Below, one piece after another: positions 13,249-23,640 of a stretch of 64,000 bases of DNA (position 1 is the stretch's first letter; every line of letters begins with the position of its first letter). The stretch lies in the NCBI RefSeq assembly GCF_033568475.1, contig NC_133123.1, positions 62,193,522 to 62,257,521 on the forward strand. The letters run 5' to 3'. The DNA is from Henckelia pumila (taxonomy: Eukaryota > Streptophyta > Magnoliopsida > Lamiales > Gesneriaceae). Below the pieces are notes generated by a model. The model searched no databases. It worked only from the letters and a program-made list of their open reading frames with translations, and was not told the DNA's origin. Made by a program: the position numbers and the translations under genes.

Positions 13249-13602
13249 TTAACAGCGAGAGCAGAGTTCATAAAAAGGTGAGGGGCTCAAAAATTGTCTG
13301 TATTGAAGGACTGAATGCTGCCTCTATTTATAGGACGCATTTGGGCAGATGAAAGACCAAAGGTTGGATACTGAAGCACCAAAAGACTGGCCAGCTGAAG
13401 CACCAACGGACAACCAGCTGAAGGGTCTCATCCAGAAGCTTCTCATGGCATGTGGAAGAACCAAAAATTAAAATAGCAAAAGGTGGCCAACACTGGGTAG
13501 GTGATTTTGCCTTGATCGGTCTGATATTCAACGCATCCAAGTCGCGCCCGTACGCTTGCACACAAGTCAAGCATTTTTCAGTGAGACTGCTCCTGTTGCC
13601 CC
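13249..13602 (-). other. Resumed upstream part of the first copia element, probably LTR with TATA box
   Basis: This follows the inserted element directly. On the minus strand a strong TATA box (TATAAATAGAGG, core 13325-13332) would drive transcription toward the gag at 3666 if the insertion were removed. That fits a copia LTR promoter. The far LTR boundary is uncertain: the sequence changes character at about 13603. Confidence 0.5.
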
Positions 13603-14872
13603 TCTTTAAATCCGATCCAAACCATAAGGTCATGTTTAATGACATGAGGATGTTGATATGATGAAGTTGTTAACTTCATTACATATTGATGTCAGCAATG
13701 ATAAAGGGGTCATAGAAAAAACAAGTTCAAAATAAAGATCAATTCTTTTTTCAAATCTTTCTACGGAACCCTTATTTCGGTTTTATCGAGTATTTTTCCT
13801 TTTGAAGCAAGTGATGTGAACAATCTAGTCTAGATTCTATTCTTTCTCTCATTTTCATTTGGTTGAAAGATCCTCAGGCTCAACTTTAGCTGATTATTAG
13901 AATTGCTTCGTCTTGATTCTGGTTGAGAAACGCTAGGAAAAATGTATAGTACTTTATCTACGTCTTTACTGAAAGGTTTAGTTCAGTACAATAAAGAATC
14001 TGTCAGTCAAGATGGAATTCGAAGTAATAACATAGGGTCCTACCCACAACGTTTCCTACTCCTCCTTCTCATCGGTGATACCGACGGGACCCCAAGATAG
14101 CATTAGCGCGAAAGCATCATGCTATACGGCAGACAATAAAAATATTTACCTCGAGTTCGAGTCCGGTATGCCTTAAATTAAATAATTATGTATTATGTAA
14201 AAGTAAGGTTTTTGATTTCAAAGATGCCCAACTACCTTGACTAGCGCAATTGGTATATCAATCTCTCGCTTGCCTCAAGGTATGGACTAGAGTGAAGAAT
14301 TCCATCCTTTTTTCTATATGGGTTCTATGAAGACCAGCCAAATCTATGAGTTGAAGTCGTATCATGCATCATGAAACTGGCATGGAGGACTTTACTTCAT
14401 CTCTGGAGCAAGGGTTGAACGCGCTTCGTCTTCCATTCGTCATTTCCAGAAGAAGAATTGCTAGTGAGAGAAGGGCTCTTGGTTTAGCAATTTAATAGGC
14501 ACTCAACCTTGTTCTCGGTTAGTTTTATAAGGAAGCTTGGGGTGTTTAGCTGTGCACCCTTTGGTTGCTTGTAGTACTCCTTCTACCATATTCATTTGTA
14601 TTTGTTTTGCACTTCAGTCCCGGATCGACTAGTCTTCTTTGTTATAGTTTGACTACGTGATCGACCTATAATATATAATTTGTTTACTGACTTGAGTTCA
14701 GAACTACTTTTTTGCTAGCCTGAGTCCGCGTGATTTATCTATCTCATTAGATGCACCGGATCCCACTTCTTGTTGCCTAGAAATTAAGAAAAGAATAAGT
14801 ATTTGACTTGACAGTGACCGAATATCAACATAATGTAAGCCAACAAGTGACTTCCTAGCTGTTGCTTAATCT
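13603..14872. other. Organelle-like (possible nuclear mitochondrial) DNA, copy A
   Basis: Non-coding sequence of higher complexity than its AT-rich surroundings. Its first 730 bases recur at 18373-19082 and 22494-23215, with the same order of landmarks. The style resembles plant mitochondrial intergenic DNA, a judgement from memory without an alignment. It could instead be an unnamed dispersed nuclear repeat. Confidence 0.4.
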
Positions 14873-15113
14873 ATCTCATTAACCGTCCGATCTCTCACCA
14901 TGATGTCATCGAGCTGACATCATCCTGATGATGTCACCTGCCACCTGGCCATGCAGATCGGGCCCTCCGATCTGGGACTCTCCTGGTTATTTTCGATTAT
15001 CCCGAATCCATTCTCGAACTCCTTAGACCCATATGGAAATTTTTTAATCATGATTTACCCAATTTAATCATGATTACCAAGTTAATTACTTAATTTGGGT
15101 ACGGGTCACTACA
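14873..15113 (-). repeat. Ty3-gypsy LTR fragment
   Basis: On the minus strand it begins TGTAGTGACCCGTACCC, a typical plant gypsy LTR start. The inner edge is lost. It holds a cluster of TGATGTCA/TGACATCA octamers (about 14900-14937), resembling bZIP-type promoter elements. Confidence 0.55.
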
Positions 15114-15497
15114 AAGGCTTTGTATATTTATATAAAAAAAAAGTTAATAGTTTTGAATTTTATTAAATATCAGTAAATTACATGATCAAGAAAAGAAGTA
15201 TATATATATATATATATGAAGGTGACTGGCCGAAAGATAAACGAGTCAAACCAAAAATAAATGGGAAAAAAAACTATGGAAAAAGGGAAATGAATCAGTC
15301 AGCACTCAGCGGGATCTTGTGAGATGGATTAGTAGAAAGAATTGGGAAAAAATAGTGAAAATATCGCGAGATATTAATTGAAGTCCAGATGAAGATATTT
15401 TGTTGAGAAATTGTGTGATCCTATGTGTACAACTCGTAGTATTTTTCATTTTTGATTGGTGATTAATCAATCATTTTGAAAGGTTTTTTTTCTGAAG
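15114..15497. other. Region upstream of the SKP1-like gene, with a (TA)n microsatellite
   Basis: AT-rich with no ORF. A TA dinucleotide run covers 15199-15217. A TATATAAA-like box near 15127-15140 is too far from the ATG to call as the promoter with confidence. Confidence 0.5.
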
Positions 15498-16500
15498 ATG
15501 AGACCAAATTTCCTGCTCATCATTCTCATCTTCTTGGGGTTTGGGCTACAAGAATCAATTTTCTCTCGAAAGTTGTCCGAGGATTTTGCGATCGTGCTGC
15601 AGAGTGGTGACGGGGCTCTGTTCGAAGTGGAGGCGGCGGCGGCTTTTCAATCTCAGACCATAAAGCACATGGTCGTAGATGGCTGCGCCGCCGACACGTT
15701 CCCTCTGCCTAACGTCACCTCCAAGATACTCGCCAAGGTGATCGACTACCGCAACCACCACCACCGGGTGAGACTATGCTGCACCTGGAGTTCTTTTCCA
15801 GGTGCAGCATAGACCTTGGATCACGGAAGGATCCACATGAAAACATGTGAGACACACATATTTTTATGTGGGCCCTATTGATCCAAGAATTTAGCTCCAC
15901 CAGGTGTAGCACACCTGGTGGAGCATAGTCTCACCCACCACCACCACTTCGAAGCTGCCGACCAGGACAAGTTTGATTCGGAGTTCATCAGGGTCGATCA
16001 TCAGACGCTCTTTGATCTTATTTTGGTATCTCTTTCGACTTTCTTGTTTTTTGTGATCCCAAATCCCTATTTCGTTTTGACTTATTATTCAAGTCCTTTT
16101 GACTTGGGAAAATCACTAAATTTGCCATGTTGTTCCTTGAATCAAGCAAGTTTGGATTTTTTTGTGAAATCCATTTAGTTTGCATTCGAAATGTATTGTG
16201 GTTATTGTGCCCGCCCTTTCACTTGTGCAACCTATGGACGATTTTTAATTAGCTCGAGAAATTGAAGTGTTTTGTGTTTTTTATACATACATATATAATA
16301 CTATGCCCTGTTTTTCTTTTCAGGCTGCGGACTACTTGCAGATCAAGAGCCCGCTTGAGCTTGCTTCTCAGACTGTGGCCGACATGATCAAGGGAAAGAC
16401 GCCCGGAGAAATTCGCAAAATGTTCAACATTACAGATTGCTCTAGAACAGTCGAGGAAGAAGAGGAGTTTGAAAGGGAGAACAGATGGGCATTTGAGTGA
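15498..16500 (+). pseudogene. SKP1-like: SKP1-like (ASK family) gene interrupted by a MITE
   Basis: SKP1 links F-box proteins to cullin 1 in SCF ubiquitin ligases. Coding segments: 15498-15766, 15936-16025 and 16324-16500. The first has the SKP1 N-terminal core (FEVEAAAAFQSQTIKHMV, then PLPNVTSKILAKVIDY). The second reads FDSEFIRVDHQTLFDLIL. The third begins AADYLQIKS, includes [19 protein letters not shown] and ends ENRWAFE-stop, the family's C-terminus. The intron 16026-16323 has GT...TTTTCAG borders at the position conserved in plant SKP1 genes. A 169-bp MITE (15767-15935) splits the first coding exon and brings an in-frame stop. The N-terminus is odd: about 30 residues including the hydrophobic run FLLIILIFLGFG precede the normal start. 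Possibly a pseudogene, or rescued by splicing out most of the MITE. Confidence 0.85.
15767..15935. mobile_element. MITE inserted in the SKP1-like coding exon
   Basis: Its ends are inverted repeats, GGTGAGACTATGCT and AGCATAGTCTCACC. Each end also has its own small hairpin (15774-15813 and 15897-15921, the latter with arms CCACCAGGTGT/ACACCTGGTGG). Flanks of CCACCACCG and CACCACCAC suggest a 9-bp target duplication in a histidine-codon repeat, as in Mutator-like elements. MITE plus duplication adds 171 bases, a multiple of three, but contains a stop codon. Confidence 0.75.
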
Positions 16501-16749
16501 ACGCTGCTTCAAGTACTGCATCACTACATACAGATAATGTTCGATATAATTCACACTGAGCGTATTCGGATGATATTGGTGGTAAATCCCTCGTTCTGCT
16601 AAGTCATTTTCTCCTTGTATTATGCAAACATGAACTCGATCTAGATGACATGGCATGCTGCTTGTTTGGTCGATGCTCATATATGTTTGTTCCCAGTCTT
16701 GTTTGTGTATGTACCTTGTGAATTATGGCCTCTGGATGATTGTATTCAC
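16501..16749 (+). other. Probable 3' UTR and downstream flank of the SKP1-like gene
   Basis: No ORF in sense. It ends at the target-site TAA of the next MITE. I could not choose a single poly(A) signal. Confidence 0.4.
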
Positions 16750-16752
16750 TAA

Positions 16753-17139
16753 GGGTGTGTTTGAAGTGGTAGATTATTAGTCTGCCTATAAATTATTTTA
16801 TCTATCTCATGTTTTTTTGGTCATATTATTTATCCAATTTCAATTATTTATCTCACATCAATCAAATCATAAATTATTTATCTTACATCGATCAAATCAT
16901 TGAATTTAAGTTACTATATTACCCTTTATAAATAATACTATTCATATTTTTATTAATTATTACAAGGATAAAATAGTAATTTACTATTTTCATATAATAT
17001 ATAATCAATCAAATCAAACAAACCATAATATATCAATAAAATCAAATCTTATATTAACTATCATTTCATATTTATTTTTTATTACAATATATTATTTATC
17101 TCTATATTATTTATCTTATCTCCAACTTCAAACAGACCC
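16753..17139. mobile_element. Tourist-like (PIF/Harbinger) MITE
   Basis: Terminal inverted repeats GGGTGTGTTTGAAGT (left) and ACTTCAAACAGACCC (right), flanked on both sides by TAA (16750-16752 and 17140-17142). The 3-bp TAA duplication is the PIF/Harbinger signature. 387 bp, AT-rich, non-coding. Confidence 0.75.
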
Positions 17140-17176
17140 TAAATATGGAAGCCGCATTAGCCCGCGTCATTTTTAG

Positions 17177-17280
17177 GTAGTGTTTGCAACCTCTAAAAAT
17201 AAGTGATTATGGAGATTCTCTTCACAAATTTGTTAAAAAAAATCTCCATAATCACTTATTTTTAGAGCTTGCAAGCTAAA
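17177..17280. mobile_element. Fold-back MITE with a perfect 27-bp inverted repeat
   Basis: Positions 17191-17217 and 17241-17267 are exact inverted copies separated by 23 bases, and the pairing continues outward with mismatches. A transcript would fold into a stem of about 35 bp. Confidence 0.7.
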
Positions 17281-17741
17281 TAGGTAAAAGATTCAATAGT
17301 TTCTGCTAAATTCGACACAAAATTTTATCTTGTTGAGCATCATATTTTTATTAGATAATTCTCAGACGTTCAAGTACAGAAGCTTGAAATTCTAGCTAAG
17401 AGCAAGTCAGACACCAAAAAAATCTGATTTTTAAACTTGCACTTTTCATCACCTTCTTTAAAAAATTGTTTTGAAAAATGGGTCAATAATCTTTTTTTCT
17501 TAATTTCTTGAATATTGAATTAGACAGTGAGATCGATCAATATCGGAAATCCTGGCATGCTCTACAACATATACAGAACATATATTACTATTTCAATATG
17601 TGTATCGATCATCAGTGTCTTTAATTCAATTGGATGAATACGGATGGAGCACGTACTCTTTACAAGTATACACAAATAATAAGGCGAAAAGAGAGTCGCG
17701 TTTTTAGATGAAAACAATGTCGGAACATTCCTTTCTCAGTA

Positions 17742-19082
17742 TTGATTTATGCGTTTATGTTAAATCCGTTGAGATCATTTGGAGCCCTGCTAAATCGTCC
17801 ATTTTCCCCATATCTACACATTGCAAAATGCATAAAGCACTAGTATCTATATCCCAACTGTGGAGTTGAGTTCTTGTACTAGATCATTCGCTTAACTTGG
17901 ATTATTGATTTCAAACTTTAATTTTTACAAATTAAGTATTTTGATTGGTTTTCAGTATAATTCAAAATTTTTAAACTAAGTAATGTAAATAAACAAATAT
18001 CAGTGTGCACGTAATCTTAAATTGTATTCAGCAATGTAGTTTGCAACAATGACACTACAAATTTAGTATGAAAAATATAAATATATTCAAAATGGTTTAT
18101 TTCAGCTTCAAAAACAATTTCCCAATCGTCCGTTATGACCAATATCAACAAAAAATCTCTCGAAAAATAGTAAAGAAAAATAGATAGATTATAAAAGTAA
18201 ATTATATTACAAGAAATAAATTTTTTTTAAATTAAAAATATTAATTTAATGTTTGACAAATCTATTATATAAATTTTTTATATGTATCAAATCGTTTAGG
18301 TTTGATTTGGTTTGGAATTTTTTTTCTTCCAATTTTAAGCTTTGAACTGACTAACTTTTTTCGGTTTGATTGTCTTTAAATCCGATCCAAACCAAAAGGG
18401 CATGTTTAATGATGTGAGGATGTTGATGTGACGAAGTTGTTAACTTCATTGTATGTTGATGTCAACGATGACAAGAGGGATCATGGAAAGAACATGTTCA
18501 AAATAACGATCAATTCTTTTTTAAATCCTGCTGAGAACCTTCATTTCGGTTTTATCTAGTATTTTTCCTTTTGAAGCAAGTGACGTGAACAATCTAGTCT
18601 AGATTCTATTCTTACTCTCATTTGTTTTTGGTCGAAAGATCCTCGGGCTCAACTTTAGCTGATTATTAGAATTGCTTCATTTGGATTCTGGTTGAGAACA
18701 GCTAGGAAAAATGTATAATTTATCTACGTCTTTACCGAAAGGTCTAGTAGTTGAGTAAAATAAAGAATCTGTCAATCAAGTTGAAATTCGAAGTAATAAC
18801 ATAGGATTTTACCCGCAATGTTTCCTACTTTTTCTCATTGTTGAACCGACGGGACCCCAAGATGGCAATAGCACGAAAGAATCATGCTATACTACAAACA
18901 ATAACAAATTTATCTCGAGTTCGAGATGCCTTAAATTAAGATAATTATGTATTATGTAAAAGTAAAGTTTTCGATTTCAAAGACCCCCAACTACCTTGAC
19001 TAGCGCAATTGGTATGTCGGTCTCTTGCTTGCCTCAAGGTATGGACTGGAGTGAGAATTTCATCTTTTTTCTGTATGGGTTC
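17742..19082. repeat. Duplicated 1.35 kb segment, copy 1 (includes organelle-like block B, 18373-19082)
   Basis: It matches 21862-23220 nearly base for base, with small indels. The left part (17742-18372) is AT-rich, while the right part is the organelle-like sequence also present at 13603. Copy 1 stops abruptly at about 19083, where the sequence switches to the transposon-related region. Interior ORFs are not conserved between copies. Confidence 0.85.
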
Positions 19083-20343
19083 TGATGATGTCGAAATTTG
19101 TCTCCGGGTTTGGTCTGGTAGAATGGATCTCCAAATCTGCAATAAATTGGGTCGGGCGCGACGGAGCTCTCCACAGACAGAAGCAAAATTAGGGGGCGCC
19201 GAAGGTGTTTCGACGTGACCCCTTCGATGTCTAAGTCAGTGCTCGATAAATAAAGAGCTTGACAAAAAGTAAGAACAAGATATATGTGTGTGTGAGTGTG
19301 TGAATAAGAATTGAATAAAAGAGATGAATGAATAAACTATGAATCATACCTATATCTATAAGGGCTGGGGGGGTAAGTTACCTTGATGAGGTAGAATATG
19401 TGTTAGAGTAGGACTCTACTCAGGTAGGAGCTTTGACCAAGTAAAACTCTAACATCAACCCATGAATCATATCAGATCTGGGATTCGTTGAATATTGCCT
19501 TTATCTTTTACAGATCTTCGTATATCTGATAAAGATCGAAGGTTATAGACATTGGGCCCGTCATGGGCCCGGGTCGGGCTCCAACCATACCAGTTAGGGT
19601 TCAAGCCCATGAACTTGTGATCAAAATCATAGTCTCGTTACCTAACTGGGTTATTTCAGACTGGGCTTCATAAAATAAAACTAAATGGACCTCAAAATAC
19701 CTTTTTAGAAATATGGATTATTCGGTTCGGGTCGGGTTAGATCCGTATATTTTTTAGGGACATCAATAGTACCTCCCCTACTGGTCTAAAAGAAGTATGA
19801 AGTTTAGACCAAGCAGTCTGCTCGGACCCCGAGCCCAATATATTATGTATGTTTGATAACCCGTCCTAATGTGTTTTATATGAGCGGTCCAGATTATGAT
19901 CCGCGTCGTGTTCTTTCTCTGGACAGCTGAGATCTCACGACAGTACGATTCTCGAGAAATTCCCTGAGTAACGTGGCCCGCCCCGAGACGTTGATCGGTA
20001 ATATCATCCAACAGTCAAGATTGATTTGCGTCTCCTATAAATAGGACAGTAAAAAATTTTAGTTTTTACTTTTACAGCATACATTGTTACCCTGCCGAAC
20101 TAGCAAGAGAGTTCCCGCCCCGAGCTATAGTTCGTTGTCCTGTCTTGCCTTAATTATCCTCTTCCTGTGTAAGTTCTCTTTTATTGAAATACATTTAAAA
20201 TATCTTTCCCGGACGAGAATACTGTCCGGGAAAATAGTTGCTTTTATTGAGTCATCTCCTCACCCCCAAAAACACCTGAGCATCCTGCCTCTTCGGAGTC
20301 ATGAGATGCCGACCTGAGTCCCACAGAGACTCGGGAAGCTAAA
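19083..20343 (+). promoter_or_regulatory. Upstream region of the gypsy-type transposon ORF, with TATA box
   Basis: Not coding. A strong plus-strand TATA box (CTCCTATAAATAGG, core 20036-20043) lies about 300 bases before the ATG at 20344. A TG-rich microsatellite is at 19283-19302. The GGCGCC-rich part near 19140-19230 has the feel of a retroelement LTR, but I found no matching second copy in the window. Confidence 0.5.
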
Positions 20344-21006
20344 ATGCGAAGGATTCATGCCCTTAGGACCGATGAGGCCTACTTAAGGTCGAAAGGCAAG
20401 CATTGGTTTCAAGTCTTAGCCTCCCACCTTAGCCCGGACATGGGCCTAGTCATTAGAGACAGATCGGGGATGCCCGATACATATGATCTATTACTTCCCC
20501 GTCGTCGGGACCGGGCTAATAAACCCCATGAGGGATACTTAAGTTTCATTTTAGATCACGTGAAAATGGGTCTCAGGTTCCCCGTCCCGAACATCATCTT
20601 GGCATTGTGTCAATATTTTTGTATATGTCCGAGCGAGCTTACTCCTAATTCCTTTGGCTCTATTTTATCCTTGGGAGTTTTGTTTTGCTTTTTTCGGGTT
20701 CCCCTAGATATAGGGAATTTCATCAAATTTCTTCAAATTAAGAAAACTGCCCCGGGTCGGTTTTATTTTTCCATCCGACCTGAATATCTATTCCTGAAAG
20801 GAAAGTTCAGCTCTCACAAGGTTTTTGTATTATCAGTCCTTGGGATTAACTCCATAGTGAGTTCAGTGAAATATTCTTTGGCTTTGTCCAATGCTCGGGC
20901 ATATTTTATCATCTTTTTATTTTTAGTTTCAAACTTCCCTGGGCTGTTCCTATTTGGAGGCAGAAGAGTAGGCCGACTCGGGCCCATTTTTTTCCGGAGC
21001 CCATAA
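20344..21006 (+). CDS. Fragment of a 'putative gypsy-type transposon' protein
   Basis: 220 codons. The central block MGLRFPVPNIILALC ... CPSELTPNSFGSIL ... APGRFYFSIRPEY follows the pattern of the plant domain known as Transposase_28 (putative gypsy-type transposon), a protein of non-autonomous or gypsy-related elements whose biochemical role is unclear. A TATA box sits about 300 bases upstream. The C-terminus becomes hydrophobic and unlike the family after about residue 160, and ends in hAT-like DNA, so it is probably truncated or frameshifted. The family call rests on remembered pattern, not a search. Confidence 0.6.
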   Translation: MRRIHALRTDEAYLRSKGKHWFQVLASHLSPDMGLVIRDRSGMPDTYDLLLPRRRDRANKPHEGYLSFILDHVKMGLRFPVPNIILALCQYFCICPSELTPNSFGSILSLGVLFCFFRVPLDIGNFIKFLQIKKTAPGRFYFSIRPEYLFLKGKFSSHKVFVLSVLGINSIVSSVKYSLALSNARAYFIIFLFLVSNFPGLFLFGGRRVGRLGPIFFRSP

Positions 21007-21850
21007 TTTTGAAAAAAAAAATTTATTATATTAAAGTGTATATTGATTCAATATAAATTTATTATTCTTGGGCTTTTTTCATTCATCACCCAGAAAATTA
21101 TTTTTTCTTTGTCTACTGCCTAGTATAAACTATTTTATTATTTTTGGGTCTATTGATAAATTTTTTTATGAAGTTTATTATTCTTAGGTCTCTTGATAAT
21201 TTTTTCTCAATATAAATTATTTTTTCTGTGCCCAATATAAACAAAAAACTTTTTTTATTCCCTAAATTTATTATATAGTAGTGTAACTGAACCAATATAA
21301 ATACATATTTTATGACTCATAGAGATTGTTCTGATATTAATGAGGACGATTTATTTTCGGAGTTGACATTCTTGAAGTTTCATTACCAAGAGAAACAAAA
21401 TCAGCAATTAATGTAGTGAAGTACTTAAAAAAATAGATGAATATTTTTCAAATGATCACATGACATATACTTGTTGATTATACTTGTTAGAGTAGTAAGT
21501 GCAAAACAAATTTTCTCAAATTTAAAGTTCATCAAAACATTTCTTCAATAAACCATGTCATATATAAGAAAATATTGAATGAATTGTTTATACTACTAAT
21601 TGAGAAAATAAATTACTGAACAATTTGATTAATGTGTTAGCTCTAAACTGTCAGACGAGTTGTTTTATAGTGATCATTTTTGTACTGTTTGATCTTATTA
21701 TTCAATTAAAATAGAAATATTTTGACCATTACACATTGTTTAAATCGAAAAATTTGTTATTAATCTAAAATAATAAGAACACACATTATGATTTAGGGGG
21801 TCTATTCTTAACGTTGGACTCAGGCCCAAGAATTATTAGGATCGGCCCTG
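21007..21850 (+). mobile_element. Decayed hAT transposon end
   Basis: The right edge is CAGGGCCGATCC in reverse (21839-21850), a plant hAT-type terminal sequence. Between 21318 and 21670 the plus strand still shows pieces of a hAT transposase C-terminus in several frames: DINEDDLFSELTFLKFH, and SAKQIFSNLKFIKTFLQ, which matches the family's S-A-E-R-S-F-S-K-L-K block. Stops are frequent. The left edge, probably at 20960-21010, could not be fixed. Confidence 0.6.
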
Positions 21851-21861
21851 ATTTCTTCCCC

Positions 21862-23220
21862 TTATTGATTTATGTGTTTATGTTAAATCCGTTGAGATCA
21901 TTTGGAGCCCTGCTAAATCGTCCATTTTCCCCATATCTACACATTGCAAAATGCATAAAGCACTAGTATATATATCCCAACTGTGGAGTTGAGTTCTTGT
22001 ACTAGATCATTTCCCATAACTTGGATTATTGATTTCAAACTTTAATTTTTACAAATTAAATATTTTGATTGGTTTTCAGTATAATTCAAAATTTTTAAAC
22101 AAAGTAATGTAAATAAACAAATATCAGTGTGCACGTAATCTTAAATTGTATTCAGCAATGTAGTTTGCAACAATGACACTACAAATTTAGTATGAAAAAT
22201 ATAAATATATTCAAAATGATTTATTTCAGCTTCAAAAACAATTTCCCAATCGTCCGTTATGACCAATATCAACAAAAAATCTCTCGAAAAATAGTAAAGA
22301 AAAATAGATAGATTTTAAAAGTAAATTATATTACAAGAAATCAAGTTTTTTTAATTAAAAATATTAATTTAATGTTTGACAAATCTATTATATAAATTTT
22401 TTATATGTATCAAATCGTTTAGGTTTGATTTGGTTTGGAATTTTTTTTTTCCAATTTTAAGCTTTGAACTGACTAACTTTTTTCGGTTTGATTGTCTTTA
22501 ATCCAATCCAAACCAAAAGGCATGTTTAATGATGTGAGGATGTTGATGTGATGAAGTTGAAGTTGTTAACTTCATTGCATGTTGATGTCAATGATGACAA
22601 GAGGAGTCATGGAAAGAACATGTTCGAAATAACGATCAATTCCTTTTTCAAATCTTGTTAAGAACCCTCATTTCGGTTTTATCTAGTATTTTTTTCCTTT
22701 TGAAGCAAGTGACGTGAACAATCTAGTCTAGATTCTATTCTTGCTCTCATTTGATTTTGGTCGAAAGATCCTCGGGCTCAACTTTAGCTGATTATTACAA
22801 TTGCTTCGTCTTGATTTTGGTTGAGAACAACTAGGAAAAATGTATAATTTATCTACGTCTTTACCGAAAGGTCTAGTAGTTGAGTAAAATAAAGAATCTG
22901 TCAATCAATCAAGTTGAAATTCGAAGTAATAACATAGAATCTTACCCGCAATGTTTCCTACTTTTTCTCTTCGTTGAACCGACGGGACCCCAAGATGGCA
23001 TTAGCACGAAAGAATCATGCTATACTACAAACAATAACAAATTTACATTGAGTTCGAGTCCGATATGCCTTAAATTAAGATAATTATGCATTGTGTAAAA
23101 GTAAAGTTTTCGATTTCAAAGACCCCCAACTACCTTGACTAGCGCAATTGGTATGTCGGTCTCTTGCTTGCCTCAAGGTATGGACTGGAGTGAGAATTCC
23201 ATCTTTTTTCTATATGGGTT
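21862..23220. repeat. Duplicated 1.35 kb segment, copy 2
   Basis: Copy of 17742-19082 lying 4.1 kb downstream in the same orientation. Unlike copy 1 it continues without a break into organelle-like DNA (to about 23640). Confidence 0.85.
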
Positions 23221-23640
23221 CTATGAAGGCCGGCCAAATCTATGAGCTGTATTCGTATCATGCATCATGAAATTGGCATGACGGACTTTACTTCATCCCA
23301 GGAGCAAGGGTTGAACGCTCTCCTTCCATTCGTCATTTCCGGAAGAAGAATTGCCCGTGAGAGAAGGGCTCTTGGTTTAGCAATTTAGTAGGCGCTCAAT
23401 TTTGCTCTGGGTTAGCTTCACCCTTTGATTGCTTGTAGTACTCCTTCTACCATTAAGTTAGGCTAATGAATAACCGGTTAGCTAAGTGTCTTTAACGAAT
23501 TTGGCACCGAATTAAGTTAGGCTAATGAATAACCGGTTAGCTAAGTGTCTGCAGTCCGAGCTTGCTAGGCTAGCTCTCTTTACAAGTCAGAACGTCTACC
23601 GGAGCGGCTATTATTATACGAGATTTCTTGCTACCTATCG
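22494..23640. other. Organelle-like (possible nuclear mitochondrial) DNA, copy C
   Basis: The longest relative of 13603-14872. Beyond 23220 it also matches the later part of copy A (about 14315-14600). It contains a 42-bp direct repeat (23454-23495 and 23515-23556) spaced by 19 bases. No tRNA, rRNA or known mitochondrial gene was recognised. Confidence 0.4.

Noticed and set aside
20084-20317. 77-residue ORF upstream of the gypsy-type transposon ORF
   Set aside because: No family resemblance. It lies between the TATA box and the better-supported ATG, so it is probably leader.
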